From the NCBI GenBank assembly GCA_963664045.2, contig CAXXGT010000006.1, positions 1-64,000 of the forward strand: a DNA stretch of 64,000 nt, read 5' to 3'. Shown piece by piece: positions 1 through 9,132 of the stretch. The notes beneath the pieces are model-generated. The model saw only the letters and a list, made by a program, of their open reading frames with translations. It was not told the DNA's origin and did no database searches. The number at the start of each line of letters is the position of its first letter. The first letter of the stretch is position 1. A program made the translations under genes and the position numbers. This stretch comes from JAPPHA01 sp963664045 (GTDB taxonomy: Bacteria > Pseudomonadota > Alphaproteobacteria > Rhodobacterales > Rhodobacteraceae).

Positions 1-150
1 TCCCTTGAGGCTTCCCGGTCTGCGGCCGTTCGCGGCAATTTCGAAACCATCCGCGCGATCGTGACGACGAACCCGATCCAGCCGTCGCAACCGGTGAACG
101 TGAACCAATTTGAGAAGCATCGCCGCGACGGCATGCGAAATTCCGCCTGA
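1..150 (+). CDS. C-terminal fragment of an unidentified protein (runs off the left edge)
   Basis: An open frame enters at base 1 and ends at the TGA at 148-150, giving the last 49 residues of a protein that ends KHRRDGMRNSA. Codon use is like that of the neighbouring genes (G/C at most third positions), which supports real coding. The fragment carries no motif I recognise, so no function is given. It lies upstream of and in the same direction as the ABC-transporter operon, so it may be the last gene of a preceding unit. Confidence 0.5.
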   Translation, partial: SLEASRSAAVRGNFETIRAIVTTNPIQPSQPVNVNQFEKHRRDGMRNSA

Positions 151-382
151 CTGCAGTCAGTTCCGGCGAAAGCCGCCGACAGTTTCCGACAGTAAGGACG
201 GGAAATTGCGTTAGGCTGGTTGCGAGACTCCGGTAATACCAATAAATTGGCCTGAACCGACTGGTCCGGTCTCACGCTACGGCAGCGAGATATTTTTGGG
301 CCGCCGGTATCGGCATACCGTGCCGTCCGACCGGTTCGGGGTGCTGCCAATTTGAACGTGAAACAGAATAGAGGTGAATGAT

Positions 383-1741
383 ATGACCTGCATGAAGGGC
401 GAAGCAAATTCGGCGAATGAACCGAAACGGGGAATGACGCGCCGGAAGCTCCTCGGGACCACGGCTGCAGCGACCGCGGCCGGGCTCGCCGCACCTTATC
501 TCGGGCCGGTCCGCGCGCTGGCGGCCGACGGCTATGAAATCGTCCACTGGAGCTGGCTGTCGGCATCGGATGGCGAAATCTGGGCCCAGATGATCGACGG
601 CTTCAACGAAGCCCACAAAGACAAAGGCGTTCAGATCCGCATCGAGGTGGTCCCTTACGAACAGTATGTGACCAAGGTCCTGGCGGCGACCGCTACGGGC
701 CGCGCTCCGGACTTCGGATGGGGAACGGCCGGAACCGGTGCCTCTCTGGCACGCGACGGCGTGACCGTGGCTCTGGATGACCTTGTCGGGGAAGCCGGCC
801 TCGACATCGAGGACTTCGATCCGAAGTCCATCCAGGCGGCACGCTATCCCAAGTACGGCAACAGCATCTACATGGTCCCGATGGACCTGATGAGCCTGCA
901 GCCGGAAATAAATCTGGACCATGTGGCAGAAGCAGGTCTCGATGCCTCGTCGCCACCGGCAACCGGCGAAGAGTTGATTGAATGGGGTCTCGCCATGACC
1001 CAACGGGACGGCGACACGGTCACGCGATCCGGTATCCTGATGACCGGCTCCGGCGTTCAGCCGACGGTGACCTGGGGAATTGTCGCCGAACAGATGGGCT
1101 TTCGCCGCGCCAGCGACGATCTCTCGACGGCGGCAGTCAATCCAGAAAAAGGCATCGCCGCAATGGAATGGGTTCTGGACCTCTTCGACAAGCACCGTGT
1201 TTCGACCCGCGATGTGACCGATCGCTACAAGGCGTTCGGAACCGGCGGCGGCTCGATCTTCTGGACAGGGCCATGGACGCTGAACGGTTACGTCGGGCAG
1301 GGGCTGAACTTCATGACGTCGCTGTTCCCCAACATCGGCGGCGAGCAGACAACCTATTTCGAAATGGGCGGGCTTGAACTTTACGCCCAGTCGGACCCCG
1401 GGCGGTACAAGGCGACGCTCGAGGCGGTCAAGTGGCTCTCCGACAACTCCTTCCTCTGGACAACCGTCGGCCGCGGCGCCTCGCCGAGGAAATCCATCCT
1501 TGCCCGGCCCGACTACAAGACCGCCGGGCACTCCTGGGACGTCCGCGGTGCCTTCGTGGACGGAATGGCGTTTGCGACGATTCCGGAGATTCCGGTGCTC
1601 GCCGGACCGGACTTCACAATCTACTCCGGCGGCAACTACCTGGCCCGGACCCTGGAAGGCGTATGGACCGGGTCCAAGACTCCGACAGAGGCCATGGAAC
1701 AGCTTGCCGAGAAATGGCAGGAGGGTCTCGACGCGGGCTGA
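383..1741 (+). CDS. ABC transporter extracellular solute-binding protein, carbohydrate type, Tat-exported
   Basis: Periplasmic binding component that captures a carbohydrate-like ligand and delivers it to the two permeases downstream. The N-terminus has a twin-arginine motif (MTRRKLLG), a hydrophobic stretch and an ALA cleavage site, so export is probably by Tat in folded form. The mature part (about 420 residues) has the general layout of family 1 sugar-binding proteins. I chose the ATG at 383 because GAGGTG lies six bases upstream; the GTG at 374 overlaps that ribosome site and is less likely. It is the first gene of a transporter/catabolic operon and is followed by a strong hairpin (1775-1806) that could limit expression of the later genes. 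The ligand is unknown; linked enzymes suggest a sugar acid or acidic sugar. Confidence 0.88.
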   Translation: MTCMKGEANSANEPKRGMTRRKLLGTTAAATAAGLAAPYLGPVRALAADGYEIVHWSWLSASDGEIWAQMIDGFNEAHKDKGVQIRIEVVPYEQYVTKVLAATATGRAPDFGWGTAGTGASLARDGVTVALDDLVGEAGLDIEDFDPKSIQAARYPKYGNSIYMVPMDLMSLQPEINLDHVAEAGLDASSPPATGEELIEWGLAMTQRDGDTVTRSGILMTGSGVQPTVTWGIVAEQMGFRRASDDLSTAAVNPEKGIAAMEWVLDLFDKHRVSTRDVTDRYKAFGTGGGSIFWTGPWTLNGYVGQGLNFMTSLFPNIGGEQTTYFEMGGLELYAQSDPGRYKATLEAVKWLSDNSFLWTTVGRGASPRKSILARPDYKTAGHSWDVRGAFVDGMAFATIPEIPVLAGPDFTIYSGGNYLARTLEGVWTGSKTPTEAMEQLAEKWQEGLDAG

Positions 1742-1774
1742 GCCGAACGGCTTGAGCCCCCAATGACAAGGGAC

Positions 1775-1806
1775 GCCGGCCGGAACCTGTTCCGGCCGGC
1801 AATTTT
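1775..1806 (+). terminator. Intrinsic terminator or attenuator after the binding-protein gene
   Basis: A perfect 11-bp inverted repeat (GCCGGCCGGAA / TTCCGGCCGGC) with a CCTG loop is followed by AATTTT. It lies in the 314-bp gap (1742-2055) between the binding-protein gene and the first permease, where no gene is seen. In ABC operons such a hairpin often lets the binding protein be made in excess over the membrane parts. The T-run is short, so termination may be partial. Confidence 0.6.
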
Positions 1807-2055
1807 GTGCTTGGCCGCACGCCGGACATTGCCGGTACTGCGCCAGGCATCGGGACGCCGGAACAACCGGAGGGACTGTGGCAATCCTGCAAGGCTTCGT
1901 TTCGGCAGATTCCGGTTCGGGGGCGAATTCACTTTGCTTTCGCCCGAAAAACCGGGCAGGTTCAGGGAGATGCCTCCCCCACCCAGAGTGGCGAGGGGCC
2001 GGAGCGAGAACAAGATGCGCGCAGCACAACCTGGAAGCGGGAGGCCGGCGCCAAG

Positions 2056-2964
2056 GTGAGCCTGGAATCGATACCTGACACCGGTTCACTTGCGGAAGAC
2101 GGCGAGCGGCCGCCAATTGACTGGATCGGCTACCTGTTCGTCGCCTGTTTCGCGGTTCCGTTCCTGGTGTTCAATATCGGCCCGGTCATCTTCGGGACCT
2201 ATGTCGCCTTCACCGAGTGGAGCATCATCGGCACGCCGCGGTGGGTCGGCCTGGAGAATTTCCGGGAAGGCATATCCGACGAGTGGGTCTGGGTCGCCTT
2301 CCGGAATGTGTTCTTCTACGCGCTGATCATTGTCCCTGGCGTCACGGTCCTCGGGCTGACGTTTGCCCTGTTCGTCAATCGCTCCTATCCTCTCGCAGGC
2401 CTTGCCCGGACCCTGTTCTTTGCGCCTCACGTGGTCTCGGCAACCGTGATCGGACTTGTCTGGGTGTGGATGCTCGACACCCAGTTCGGGCTCGTCAACA
2501 ACCTGCTCGGCACGATCGGCATCCGCAACATTCCCTGGCTCACCTCTACGGACTGGGCCCTGATCGGCGTTTCGATCGCCTCGATCTGGTGGGACCTCGG
2601 ACTGGCGTTCGTGCTGCTGCTTGCCGCTCTGCAAGACATTCCGCGCGACCTCACCGAAGCCGCCACCGTCGATGGCGCCGGCCCCTTCAACCGGTTGCGC
2701 TTCGTCATTCTTCCGCATCTCCGCCCTGTCCTGTCCATGGTGATCACCCTGCAGTTGATCTCGACGCTACGGATTTTCAGCCAGGTCTACGTGATGACCA
2801 ATGGCGGGCCAGCCGGTGCTTCTTCGTCTCCCATTTACTACATTTACTCGGTGGCGATCGTCCGGAACCTCTACGGCTACGCCTCCGCGCTCGCGATCTC
2901 GCTGTTCGTTGTCATTCTCCTGGCAACGATCGTCCAGCGATTTCTCATCCGGGAAAAGATCTGA
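2056..2964 (+). CDS. ABC transporter permease, MalF/UgpA type
   Basis: First inner-membrane permease of the carbohydrate transporter, about 302 residues with six expected hydrophobic helices. The binding-protein-dependent permease signature (EAA loop) is seen as LTEAATVDGAGPFNRLRFVILP, read in two overlapping parts near residues 195-215. The frame stays open upstream, but that extension is non-hydrophobic and overlaps the terminator tail. The GTG at 2056 has GGGAGG about ten bases before it and starts just ahead of the first membrane helix, so I use it. Its stop overlaps the start of the second permease (TGATG), so the two are translationally coupled. Confidence 0.87.
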   Translation: MSLESIPDTGSLAEDGERPPIDWIGYLFVACFAVPFLVFNIGPVIFGTYVAFTEWSIIGTPRWVGLENFREGISDEWVWVAFRNVFFYALIIVPGVTVLGLTFALFVNRSYPLAGLARTLFFAPHVVSATVIGLVWVWMLDTQFGLVNNLLGTIGIRNIPWLTSTDWALIGVSIASIWWDLGLAFVLLLAALQDIPRDLTEAATVDGAGPFNRLRFVILPHLRPVLSMVITLQLISTLRIFSQVYVMTNGGPAGASSSPIYYIYSVAIVRNLYGYASALAISLFVVILLATIVQRFLIREKI

Positions 2965-3818
2965 TGCGTGCCTGGCTCGAACGGAACAACATGGGGTGGA
3001 GCGACCTGGCGGTCTGGATCATCGGCACCACCATAGCGCTGGTCTGGGCGGCGCCATTCTTCTGGATGGTCTCGACATCGTTCAAGTTTCCCTCGGACGT
3101 GATGACCGCTTCGATCGAGTGGATTCCGCGGCGAGTCACCATCGATAACTACGTCAAGATTTTCGAGTATCCGATTGTCCGATGGTTCCTGAACAGCCTC
3201 GTCCAGGCCGTGGTTTCGACGACGCTGTGCGTGCTGTTCGGCGCGCTTGCAGGGTTTTCCCTTGCCCAGTTCCGCTATCCCGGCCGGGCAACCATTTTCC
3301 TGGTATTCCTTGCCTCGATCATGATCCCGGTCGAGGTCTCGGTCGTCCCGATGCTTCTCGCCTTCATCAAGATAGGCTGGGCCAGCACATACAAGGCCCT
3401 GATCCTGCCGACGATTGCCAATGTCTTCGCGGTCTACATCTTTCGCCAGTTCTTCCTGAATTTCCCGAAGGAACTCATCGAAGCGGGGCGCATGGATGGT
3501 GCGGGCGCGTTTCGGCTCTTCTGGTTCGTGGCGCTCCCGCTCGCCCGCGCACCCATGATCGCGGCCGCGGTCATCGTGTTCACTCTCAACTGGAACAACT
3601 TCCTTTGGCCCCTCCTCGTCGTTTTTGACGAGAGCATGAAGACAATGCCCGTAGGCATCGCCCGTTTTGCCCCGGTCATCGGGACACACACGCAACTCGA
3701 AGGATACTCGGTCGCCATGGCCGGCATCACCGTCCTGTCGATTCCCAGCCTCGCCCTGTTCTTCTTCCTTCAGCGGTATTTCATCCAGGGAATTTCCCAT
3801 GGCGGAATCAAGCAATAG
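2964..3818 (+). CDS. ABC transporter permease, MalG/UgpE type
   Basis: Second inner-membrane permease, 284 residues with about six hydrophobic segments. The EAA-loop motif is present around residues 175-195 (ELIEAGRMDGAGAFRLFW), the surface that docks on the ATPase. The ATG at 2964 overlaps the stop of the first permease by one base. Its end overlaps the aldehyde dehydrogenase start at 3799, so the operon is tightly packed. The pair with the 2056-2964 gene forms the usual heterodimeric channel. Confidence 0.88.
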   Translation: MRAWLERNNMGWSDLAVWIIGTTIALVWAAPFFWMVSTSFKFPSDVMTASIEWIPRRVTIDNYVKIFEYPIVRWFLNSLVQAVVSTTLCVLFGALAGFSLAQFRYPGRATIFLVFLASIMIPVEVSVVPMLLAFIKIGWASTYKALILPTIANVFAVYIFRQFFLNFPKELIEAGRMDGAGAFRLFWFVALPLARAPMIAAAVIVFTLNWNNFLWPLLVVFDESMKTMPVGIARFAPVIGTHTQLEGYSVAMAGITVLSIPSLALFFFLQRYFIQGISHGGIKQ

Positions 3819-5361
3819 CCTCAATGCCTCGACCCGGCTCTGCGGGCTTCCCTGGCCTGCCCGGCCGGATCGCGTCGAGGGATCGCTTCCCGTCTACGAC
3901 AGCATCTGGATCGGCGACCGCGCCGCGGCTGCAAGTGATGGCGAGAGGCTCGAATCCGTGGATCCGGTGAGCGGCAGCGTTCTGGCCGGCTTCGCAGCCG
4001 GCAGCGCGGACGATGTGGACAGGGCAGTCGGCGCCGCGCGGTCGGCCCTGGCCGGCCCCTGGGGTTCTCTCCCGCCTGCCCGCCGCGGGGCGCTGTTGCT
4101 CGATCTCGCCGATGCATGCCGCCGCCATGTCGACACGTTGGCGGAACTGGAGATGCTCGATACCGGCAAGCCGATTTCCGCGGCGCGCGGCGACATGGAG
4201 GGAGTTGCAGCGACTCTCACCTACAACGCGGGTGCCGCCGACAAGCTGGAGGGAATATCGGTGCCGCTCGGTCGGGAGTTCCTGGACTTCACGGAGGCGG
4301 AACCCTTGGGAGTCACCGCCCACATCACCCCATGGAATTTCCCGCTGGGAATGGCCGCGCGTTCGATTGCGCCGGCCCTCGCCGCCGGCTGCACCACTGT
4401 AATCAAGCCAGCTGAGCAAACCCCGCTGTCCACGCTCGCGCTGGCGCGGATGGCGAAGGAGGCGGGATTTCCGGAAGGCGTGGTCAACGTTGTGACCGGT
4501 GACGGCCCGCGAACCGGCGCCATGCTTGCCGGGCATCCGGGGATCGACGGTGTCACCTTCACGGGCTCGATCGAAACGGGGCGCAGGGTTGGCGCGGCCG
4601 CGGGCAGGAATTTGCGCCCGGCTGTGCTCGAGCTCGGCGGAAAGAACCCGATGATCGTTTTTGCTGATGCCGATCTCGAACAGGCCGTCGAATCTGCCCT
4701 CGAAGGGGCGTTCGACAATTGTGGCCAGGTGTGCTCCTCGGCATCGCGGCTGCTGCTCGAGCAGGCGATCGCCGAAGATTTCCTCTCGCGTTTTGTGGAA
4801 CGCGCGGGCAGGCTGCGCACCGGACCCGGACACGAAAATCCCGATCTCGGTCCGCTGGTTTCTCGCGAGCAATACGAAAGGGTCCGGGGCCACCTGTCCT
4901 TGGCAGCCGAGGAGGGGGCGCATTTCCTCCTGGGGGAGCCTCCAGCGGAATGGGACGGTGGCGGGTTCTTCGTGCACCCGGCAGTTCTCGAGCCGGTGAG
5001 CCTCGACAGCCAGGTGGCGACGGAGGAAACCTTCGGACCTGTGGTTACAGTCTACCGGTTCAGGGGCGAGGACGAGGCGTTGAAAGTCGCCAACAGGCTT
5101 CCCTATGGCCTCGCCGCCGGAGTTCACACGGCGAGCATTGACCGGGCTCTCCGGCTCTCCCGCAGGCTCGATGCGGGCACGGTGTGGATCAACGGATGGT
5201 TCATCGGCGGTGTCCAGGCTCCGACCGGCGGCATCAAGGACAGCGGGTTCGGCAGGGAACGCGGGCAGGAGGGACTCCGCCACTACCTGCGGATCAAGAA
5301 TATCGGCATCCACCTCGGTTTCGGAAACGACAGGATGGCCTCCGGCGAAGATGGAGGTTGA
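3799..5361 (+). CDS. NAD(P)+-dependent aldehyde dehydrogenase
   Basis: Oxidises an aldehyde to an acid with NAD(P)+; the substrate is unknown. At 520 residues it has the complete superfamily fold. The site motif ITPWNFPLGM, the general base Glu in LELGGKNP and the nucleophile Cys in NCGQVCSSASR are all visible, and the C-terminal FGPVV segment is present. The ATG at 3799 is used because sequence before it is out of character and lies inside the upstream permease frame. Position between the permeases and a sialidase-fold gene suggests a late step in breakdown of the transported compound, for example a semialdehyde of a sugar acid. Betaine-aldehyde or other roles cannot be excluded. Confidence 0.9.
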   Translation: MAESSNSLNASTRLCGLPWPARPDRVEGSLPVYDSIWIGDRAAAASDGERLESVDPVSGSVLAGFAAGSADDVDRAVGAARSALAGPWGSLPPARRGALLLDLADACRRHVDTLAELEMLDTGKPISAARGDMEGVAATLTYNAGAADKLEGISVPLGREFLDFTEAEPLGVTAHITPWNFPLGMAARSIAPALAAGCTTVIKPAEQTPLSTLALARMAKEAGFPEGVVNVVTGDGPRTGAMLAGHPGIDGVTFTGSIETGRRVGAAAGRNLRPAVLELGGKNPMIVFADADLEQAVESALEGAFDNCGQVCSSASRLLLEQAIAEDFLSRFVERAGRLRTGPGHENPDLGPLVSREQYERVRGHLSLAAEEGAHFLLGEPPAEWDGGGFFVHPAVLEPVSLDSQVATEETFGPVVTVYRFRGEDEALKVANRLPYGLAAGVHTASIDRALRLSRRLDAGTVWINGWFIGGVQAPTGGIKDSGFGRERGQEGLRHYLRIKNIGIHLGFGNDRMASGEDGG

Positions 5362-5414
5362 TGGCAGCCTATTCAGCGGGCTGGTGCGACTAAGCAACAG
5401 GAAGGAACCCAGAC

Positions 5415-6653
5415 ATGGCATCAATCTCCAGAAAGGCGGAAACCGCCGGCATCACCGGTGTCACGCACCACGACATCTTTCGCCACCCGGAGCACTGCGT
5501 GAACCAGGTCGCGGCCCGCACGCTTGCGAACGGGGATATCCTGGCAGTCTTCAACGAAGAGAGATTCCCCTATCACCACGACAGCGGACAGACCCTGATG
5601 TCCCGGTCAAGGGATGGCGGCATCACCTGGTCGCAGCCCAGCGTTGTTCTTCCTTGGACCGACACCACCGGAAACTGGGACTGCGGCATCTGCGAATTGG
5701 CGGACGGGACGCTTGTCGTGAACCTGACCATCACCGCATTCTTCCGCCGGGGCGTGAAACCCGAACAGCCCTCTTGGGCATCGCGGCCCATGACGCGGGA
5801 ATGGGGAGACTGGACCTGGGCCTTCAAGACAAAGGGATGGCTCGGCACCTACGTGGTCAAGTCCACCGACGGTGGCGAGACCTGGGGGGCGCCGATCCCG
5901 GTCAATGTCCGGCCGCTGAAGCACGGCGGCTGCCGGTCAGGTTGCTGGCAGCTGCCCTCGGGTGCGCTGCTGATGGGTCTCTACGGTCGGATCCGCGGGT
6001 ATGGCGAGGAAGGAGAGGGCGAGACGACCCGCTCTGCCCTGATGCGATCGGACGACGGCGGGTCGAACTGGGAGTATTATTCCACGATCGCCTATGATCC
6101 GGCTTCCATCATTGACTACGAGGAGCCTGCCGTCCTGCGCCTCGCGGACGGAAGGCTCGTCTGTTTCATGCGAACGCATGTCAACCCGAGCGGCGATGCG
6201 AAGAACATGGTGATGACGGTTTCGGAGGATGACGGTTTCTCCTGGACGCCACCAAGATGGACCAACATCTGGGGGTACCCCGCCGATCTCATCACGCTGG
6301 CCGATGGGCGGTACCTGATGGTCTACGGCTACCGTCGTCCGCCCTACGGCGTGCGCGGGATCGTCTCGGAGGATGGTGTAATCTGGGACGTCGCCAATGA
6401 ATTCGTGATCCGCTCGGGTGGCGTGCCGGGCAGCACGAAACTGGAGACGCCAGGATCTTCACTGGGATTCGAGGCCGATTCGGACCGGCGCGGTACGGGT
6501 TCGATCGATCCCGGCAATCCCGGCCTGTTCCAGCACATCGGATACCCGACGGTTGTACAGGCCCCGGACGGCGCGGTTGTCGCGTGCTACCACGAGTGGG
6601 ACACGACCGATCGACCGTTGCAATACGTCCTGTGCACCCGGTTCAAGGCGTGA
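5415..6653 (+). CDS. Sialidase-fold (BNR/Asp-box) protein, probable glycoside hydrolase
   Basis: A 412-residue beta-propeller protein of the sialidase/neuraminidase superfamily. At least four Asp-box repeats are visible: SRDGGITWS, STDGGETWG, SDDGGSNWE and SEDDGFSWT. An FNEERFP segment near the N-terminus and an arginine-rich pattern are compatible with an exo-acting hydrolase. No signal peptide or lipobox is seen, so the enzyme appears cytoplasmic and would act on imported oligomers or glycosides. It sits between the aldehyde dehydrogenase and the transporter ATPase in one operon. Many bacterial proteins of this family have unknown substrates, so calling it a true sialidase would go too far. 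Confidence 0.78.
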   Translation: MASISRKAETAGITGVTHHDIFRHPEHCVNQVAARTLANGDILAVFNEERFPYHHDSGQTLMSRSRDGGITWSQPSVVLPWTDTTGNWDCGICELADGTLVVNLTITAFFRRGVKPEQPSWASRPMTREWGDWTWAFKTKGWLGTYVVKSTDGGETWGAPIPVNVRPLKHGGCRSGCWQLPSGALLMGLYGRIRGYGEEGEGETTRSALMRSDDGGSNWEYYSTIAYDPASIIDYEEPAVLRLADGRLVCFMRTHVNPSGDAKNMVMTVSEDDGFSWTPPRWTNIWGYPADLITLADGRYLMVYGYRRPPYGVRGIVSEDGVIWDVANEFVIRSGGVPGSTKLETPGSSLGFEADSDRRGTGSIDPGNPGLFQHIGYPTVVQAPDGAVVACYHEWDTTDRPLQYVLCTRFKA

Positions 6654-6722
6654 CGGCGGGGCAGGAGCGATCGGGGAGCCGGGTGACGGAGCCCATGCTC
6701 GGCAAATGACAGGAGCTGCGAA

Positions 6723-7817
6723 ATGAGTGACGTCGAACTCAGGAATGTCAGCAAGGAATTCGACGGCGACCGCGTGGTCCATGACGTCAGTCTTTCGATC
6801 CGGTCGGGGGAACTGGTCGTCTTTGTCGGCCCTTCCGGCTGCGGAAAGTCCACATTGCTGCGGCTCATTTGCGGACTTGAGCACCTGACGGGGGGCGAGG
6901 TGCGTATCGACGGTCAGTCCATGCGCGGCGTCAACCCGTCCCGGCGGGAGGTCGCCATGGTTTTCCAGTCCTATGCGCTCTACCCGCACATGAGTGTTGC
7001 CGACAACATGGGCTTCGCGCTGCGGATGTCCGGAATCGGAAAGGCCGACCGGGCCGCGCGCGTTCGGGAGGCCGCGCGGACCCTCCGGCTTGATGAATTG
7101 CTGGAGCGCATGCCGAGGCAACTCTCCGGTGGCCAACGCCAGCGTGTGGCGATTGGACGGGCAATCGTCCGCAATCCAAAGGTGTTCCTGTTCGACGAGC
7201 CCCTCAGCAATCTCGATGCGGAGTTGCGGGTCCAGATGCGTCTCGAGATTGCCGCACTCCACCAGGAACTGCAGGCGACGATGATCTACGTGACCCACGA
7301 CCAGGTCGAGGCGATGACCATGGCGGACCGGATCGTTGTCCTGCGGGCAGGAAGGATCGAACAGGTCGGGACTCCGGTCGAACTGTACCACCGCCCGGCC
7401 AATGTGTTTGTCGCCGGTTTCATTGGGTCACCACGGATGAACCTGCTCGAAAGCGAGGTAACCGCATCAACGGCCGAGGCGTTGCACATCAGGTTGGCCG
7501 GGGTCGAAGGCGCGGAGCTTGCGCTTCCGGGAGCGGAAGGGCAACTGGCTGCGGGCGACAGGCTTACGCTCGGCGTCCGGCCGGAAGCATTCACCGAGCC
7601 GGAAGGCGACGGATTCCGGGTGACGGCAGACGTCAGGTTTGTGGAAAACCTGGGCAGTACCCTGCTCCTCCATGCCCCGGACTTCCCCTCGGGCACGCTT
7701 GTCATCGAATCGAGGGCATCAGAGCCCCCCGAACCGGGACCCATGGAGGTCTCGATCGACCCGACACGAATCAACCTGTTCGACGAGGCAGGCCGGGCCA
7801 TACGAAGCGTGACCTGA
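6723..7817 (+). CDS. ABC transporter ATP-binding protein, MalK/UgpC family
   Basis: Energises the carbohydrate transporter. Visible motifs are Walker A GPSGCGKST, the Q-loop VFQSYALYPHM, signature LSGGQRQR, Walker B VFLFDEPLSNLD and the switch histidine in YVTHDQ. The C-terminal third (about residue 240 on) is the OB-fold regulatory domain typical of MalK-type subunits. A good ribosome site (AGGAG) precedes the ATG. It is the last gene of the forward unit that begins at 383. Total length of 364 residues is normal for the family. Confidence 0.92.
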   Translation: MSDVELRNVSKEFDGDRVVHDVSLSIRSGELVVFVGPSGCGKSTLLRLICGLEHLTGGEVRIDGQSMRGVNPSRREVAMVFQSYALYPHMSVADNMGFALRMSGIGKADRAARVREAARTLRLDELLERMPRQLSGGQRQRVAIGRAIVRNPKVFLFDEPLSNLDAELRVQMRLEIAALHQELQATMIYVTHDQVEAMTMADRIVVLRAGRIEQVGTPVELYHRPANVFVAGFIGSPRMNLLESEVTASTAEALHIRLAGVEGAELALPGAEGQLAAGDRLTLGVRPEAFTEPEGDGFRVTADVRFVENLGSTLLLHAPDFPSGTLVIESRASEPPEPGPMEVSIDPTRINLFDEAGRAIRSVT

Positions 7818-7932
7818 CCGGGCGGGCCCAAGGGACCGGCCGGAATCCAGCGTCAACGAGAGTGAGATGTGCCTCGGTTTGGCCGTGTCTGGCGGTCGTC
7901 CGGTTGCTGAACGCTGCCGAGAAACTCCCGAA

Positions 7933-9132
7933 TCAAAGCCAATAGATTTCCGGGTTCCGTGCGTAGTCCTGCAAGATGCAGGAATAGACCGCTGTCGGAT
8001 CGAAGGAATAGCGGGCCTCGAGTTCCGGGGTGAGGGTAACGCCGATTCCCGGAGCGTCCGGCAGTCCGAGCCGGCCGTCCCGAATCTGGCGCTGCCCCGC
8101 CAGCATTTCGTCTGCCAGGGGGTAGTCCAGCATCGGATGCTCGACCAGCTTGCCGCCGCCCGCTATGGCACAGTGATAACTCGCCATGATGGCCGCGGCA
8201 CCGCCCCAGGCGTGCACAACCACATCCGTATCCAGGTTCCCGGATGCTTCGAAGACCTCCATTACGGGGGAAATGCCGCCTATGACCGATGCGTCCGGCT
8301 GCACGAAGTCGTAGACGCCCGCCTGCATCCTGCGGATCATTTCTCCGGGCGTCGTGATGATTTCACCTCCGCAGACTCTTGCTTCGACACGGTTCCGCAG
8401 GTCCCTGAACCCTTCCGGGCAATCCGGGCCGACTGCCTCTTCGAGGAATACGACCCGGTGGTCGGTAGCGCCATGTACCCGTTCGAGGAAATCGACCACG
8501 TCGTCCACTTCCTGCGGCGGGTCCGCAAGGTTCTGGCACATGTCGACGCCGACCCGGATGCCACGCCGCCCCGCCTCGTTGACAGCCCACGCCGTCCGGT
8601 TGATATCCTCCTTCACGGCGCGAATCTTGTAGAGCGTGATTCCGAGCGCCTCGAGCTGACCGAATTCGGCCTTGAAGTGTTCGCGCGAATCACAACACCC
8701 GCCGCTGCCATAGACCTCGATTTCGCATTCGCCGGTACCGCCGAGGTACGCGAACAGCGGCTGCTCCCGGGTTTTTGCGGCCGCGTCATGCAGGGCGATG
8801 TCAATTGCGGAGAGGACATGGCGGGCGGCTCCCTGGAGCGACCAGTAGTCGCAGAGACTCCGGATGTCGGCCGTGCGGCGGCCAATGTCCAGTGCGTCCT
8901 TGCCGAGGAGTACCGGCGTGCAAAGCTCGACAATTGCCCGGAAAACCAATGGGGCGAACACCGCCAGGTAGCCCTCGCCGATCCCCGTCACGCCGTTCGA
9001 CAGGGTGATTTCGACCATGCCGACCGTGCGCCTGGGGCCGTTCGGGAAACACTCCAGGATCTCCGCGTCTTCGGCGAAGGAATACGGGGAACTAAGCAGG
9101 ACGCACCTGACCGCGTCGATCGTAACCATCAA
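7933..9132 (-). CDS. Mandelate racemase/muconate-lactonizing (enolase superfamily) enzyme
   Basis: An acid-sugar dehydratase or racemase type enzyme of 399 residues. The barrel shows a KxR catalytic motif (YKIRAV), three acidic metal ligands in VGVDMCQN, FLEEAVGPD and CGGEI, and a distal base in VVHAWGG. These fit a mandelate-racemase-like or galactonate-dehydratase-like subgroup. The gene overlaps the hydroxyacid dehydrogenase start by four bases, so both are co-transcribed. Together with the aldolase-type gene this suggests dehydration of a sugar acid to a 2-keto-3-deoxy compound, but the substrate cannot be read from sequence. Confidence 0.87.
   Translation of the reverse strand: MMVTIDAVRCVLLSSPYSFAEDAEILECFPNGPRRTVGMVEITLSNGVTGIGEGYLAVFAPLVFRAIVELCTPVLLGKDALDIGRRTADIRSLCDYWSLQGAARHVLSAIDIALHDAAAKTREQPLFAYLGGTGECEIEVYGSGGCCDSREHFKAEFGQLEALGITLYKIRAVKEDINRTAWAVNEAGRRGIRVGVDMCQNLADPPQEVDDVVDFLERVHGATDHRVVFLEEAVGPDCPEGFRDLRNRVEARVCGGEIITTPGEMIRRMQAGVYDFVQPDASVIGGISPVMEVFEASGNLDTDVVVHAWGGAAAIMASYHCAIAGGGKLVEHPMLDYPLADEMLAGQRQIRDGRLGLPDAPGIGVTLTPELEARYSFDPTAVYSCILQDYARNPEIYWL

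Noticed and set aside
239..250. CCAATAAATTGG palindrome as an operator before the transporter operon
   Set aside because: It is short, occurs once, and no regulator gene lies nearby, so it may be chance.
272..2116. Very long open frame on the reverse strand across the binding-protein gene
   Set aside because: It is antisense to a gene with a clear Tat signal and codon bias, has no family features, and arises from the GC-rich third positions of the real gene.
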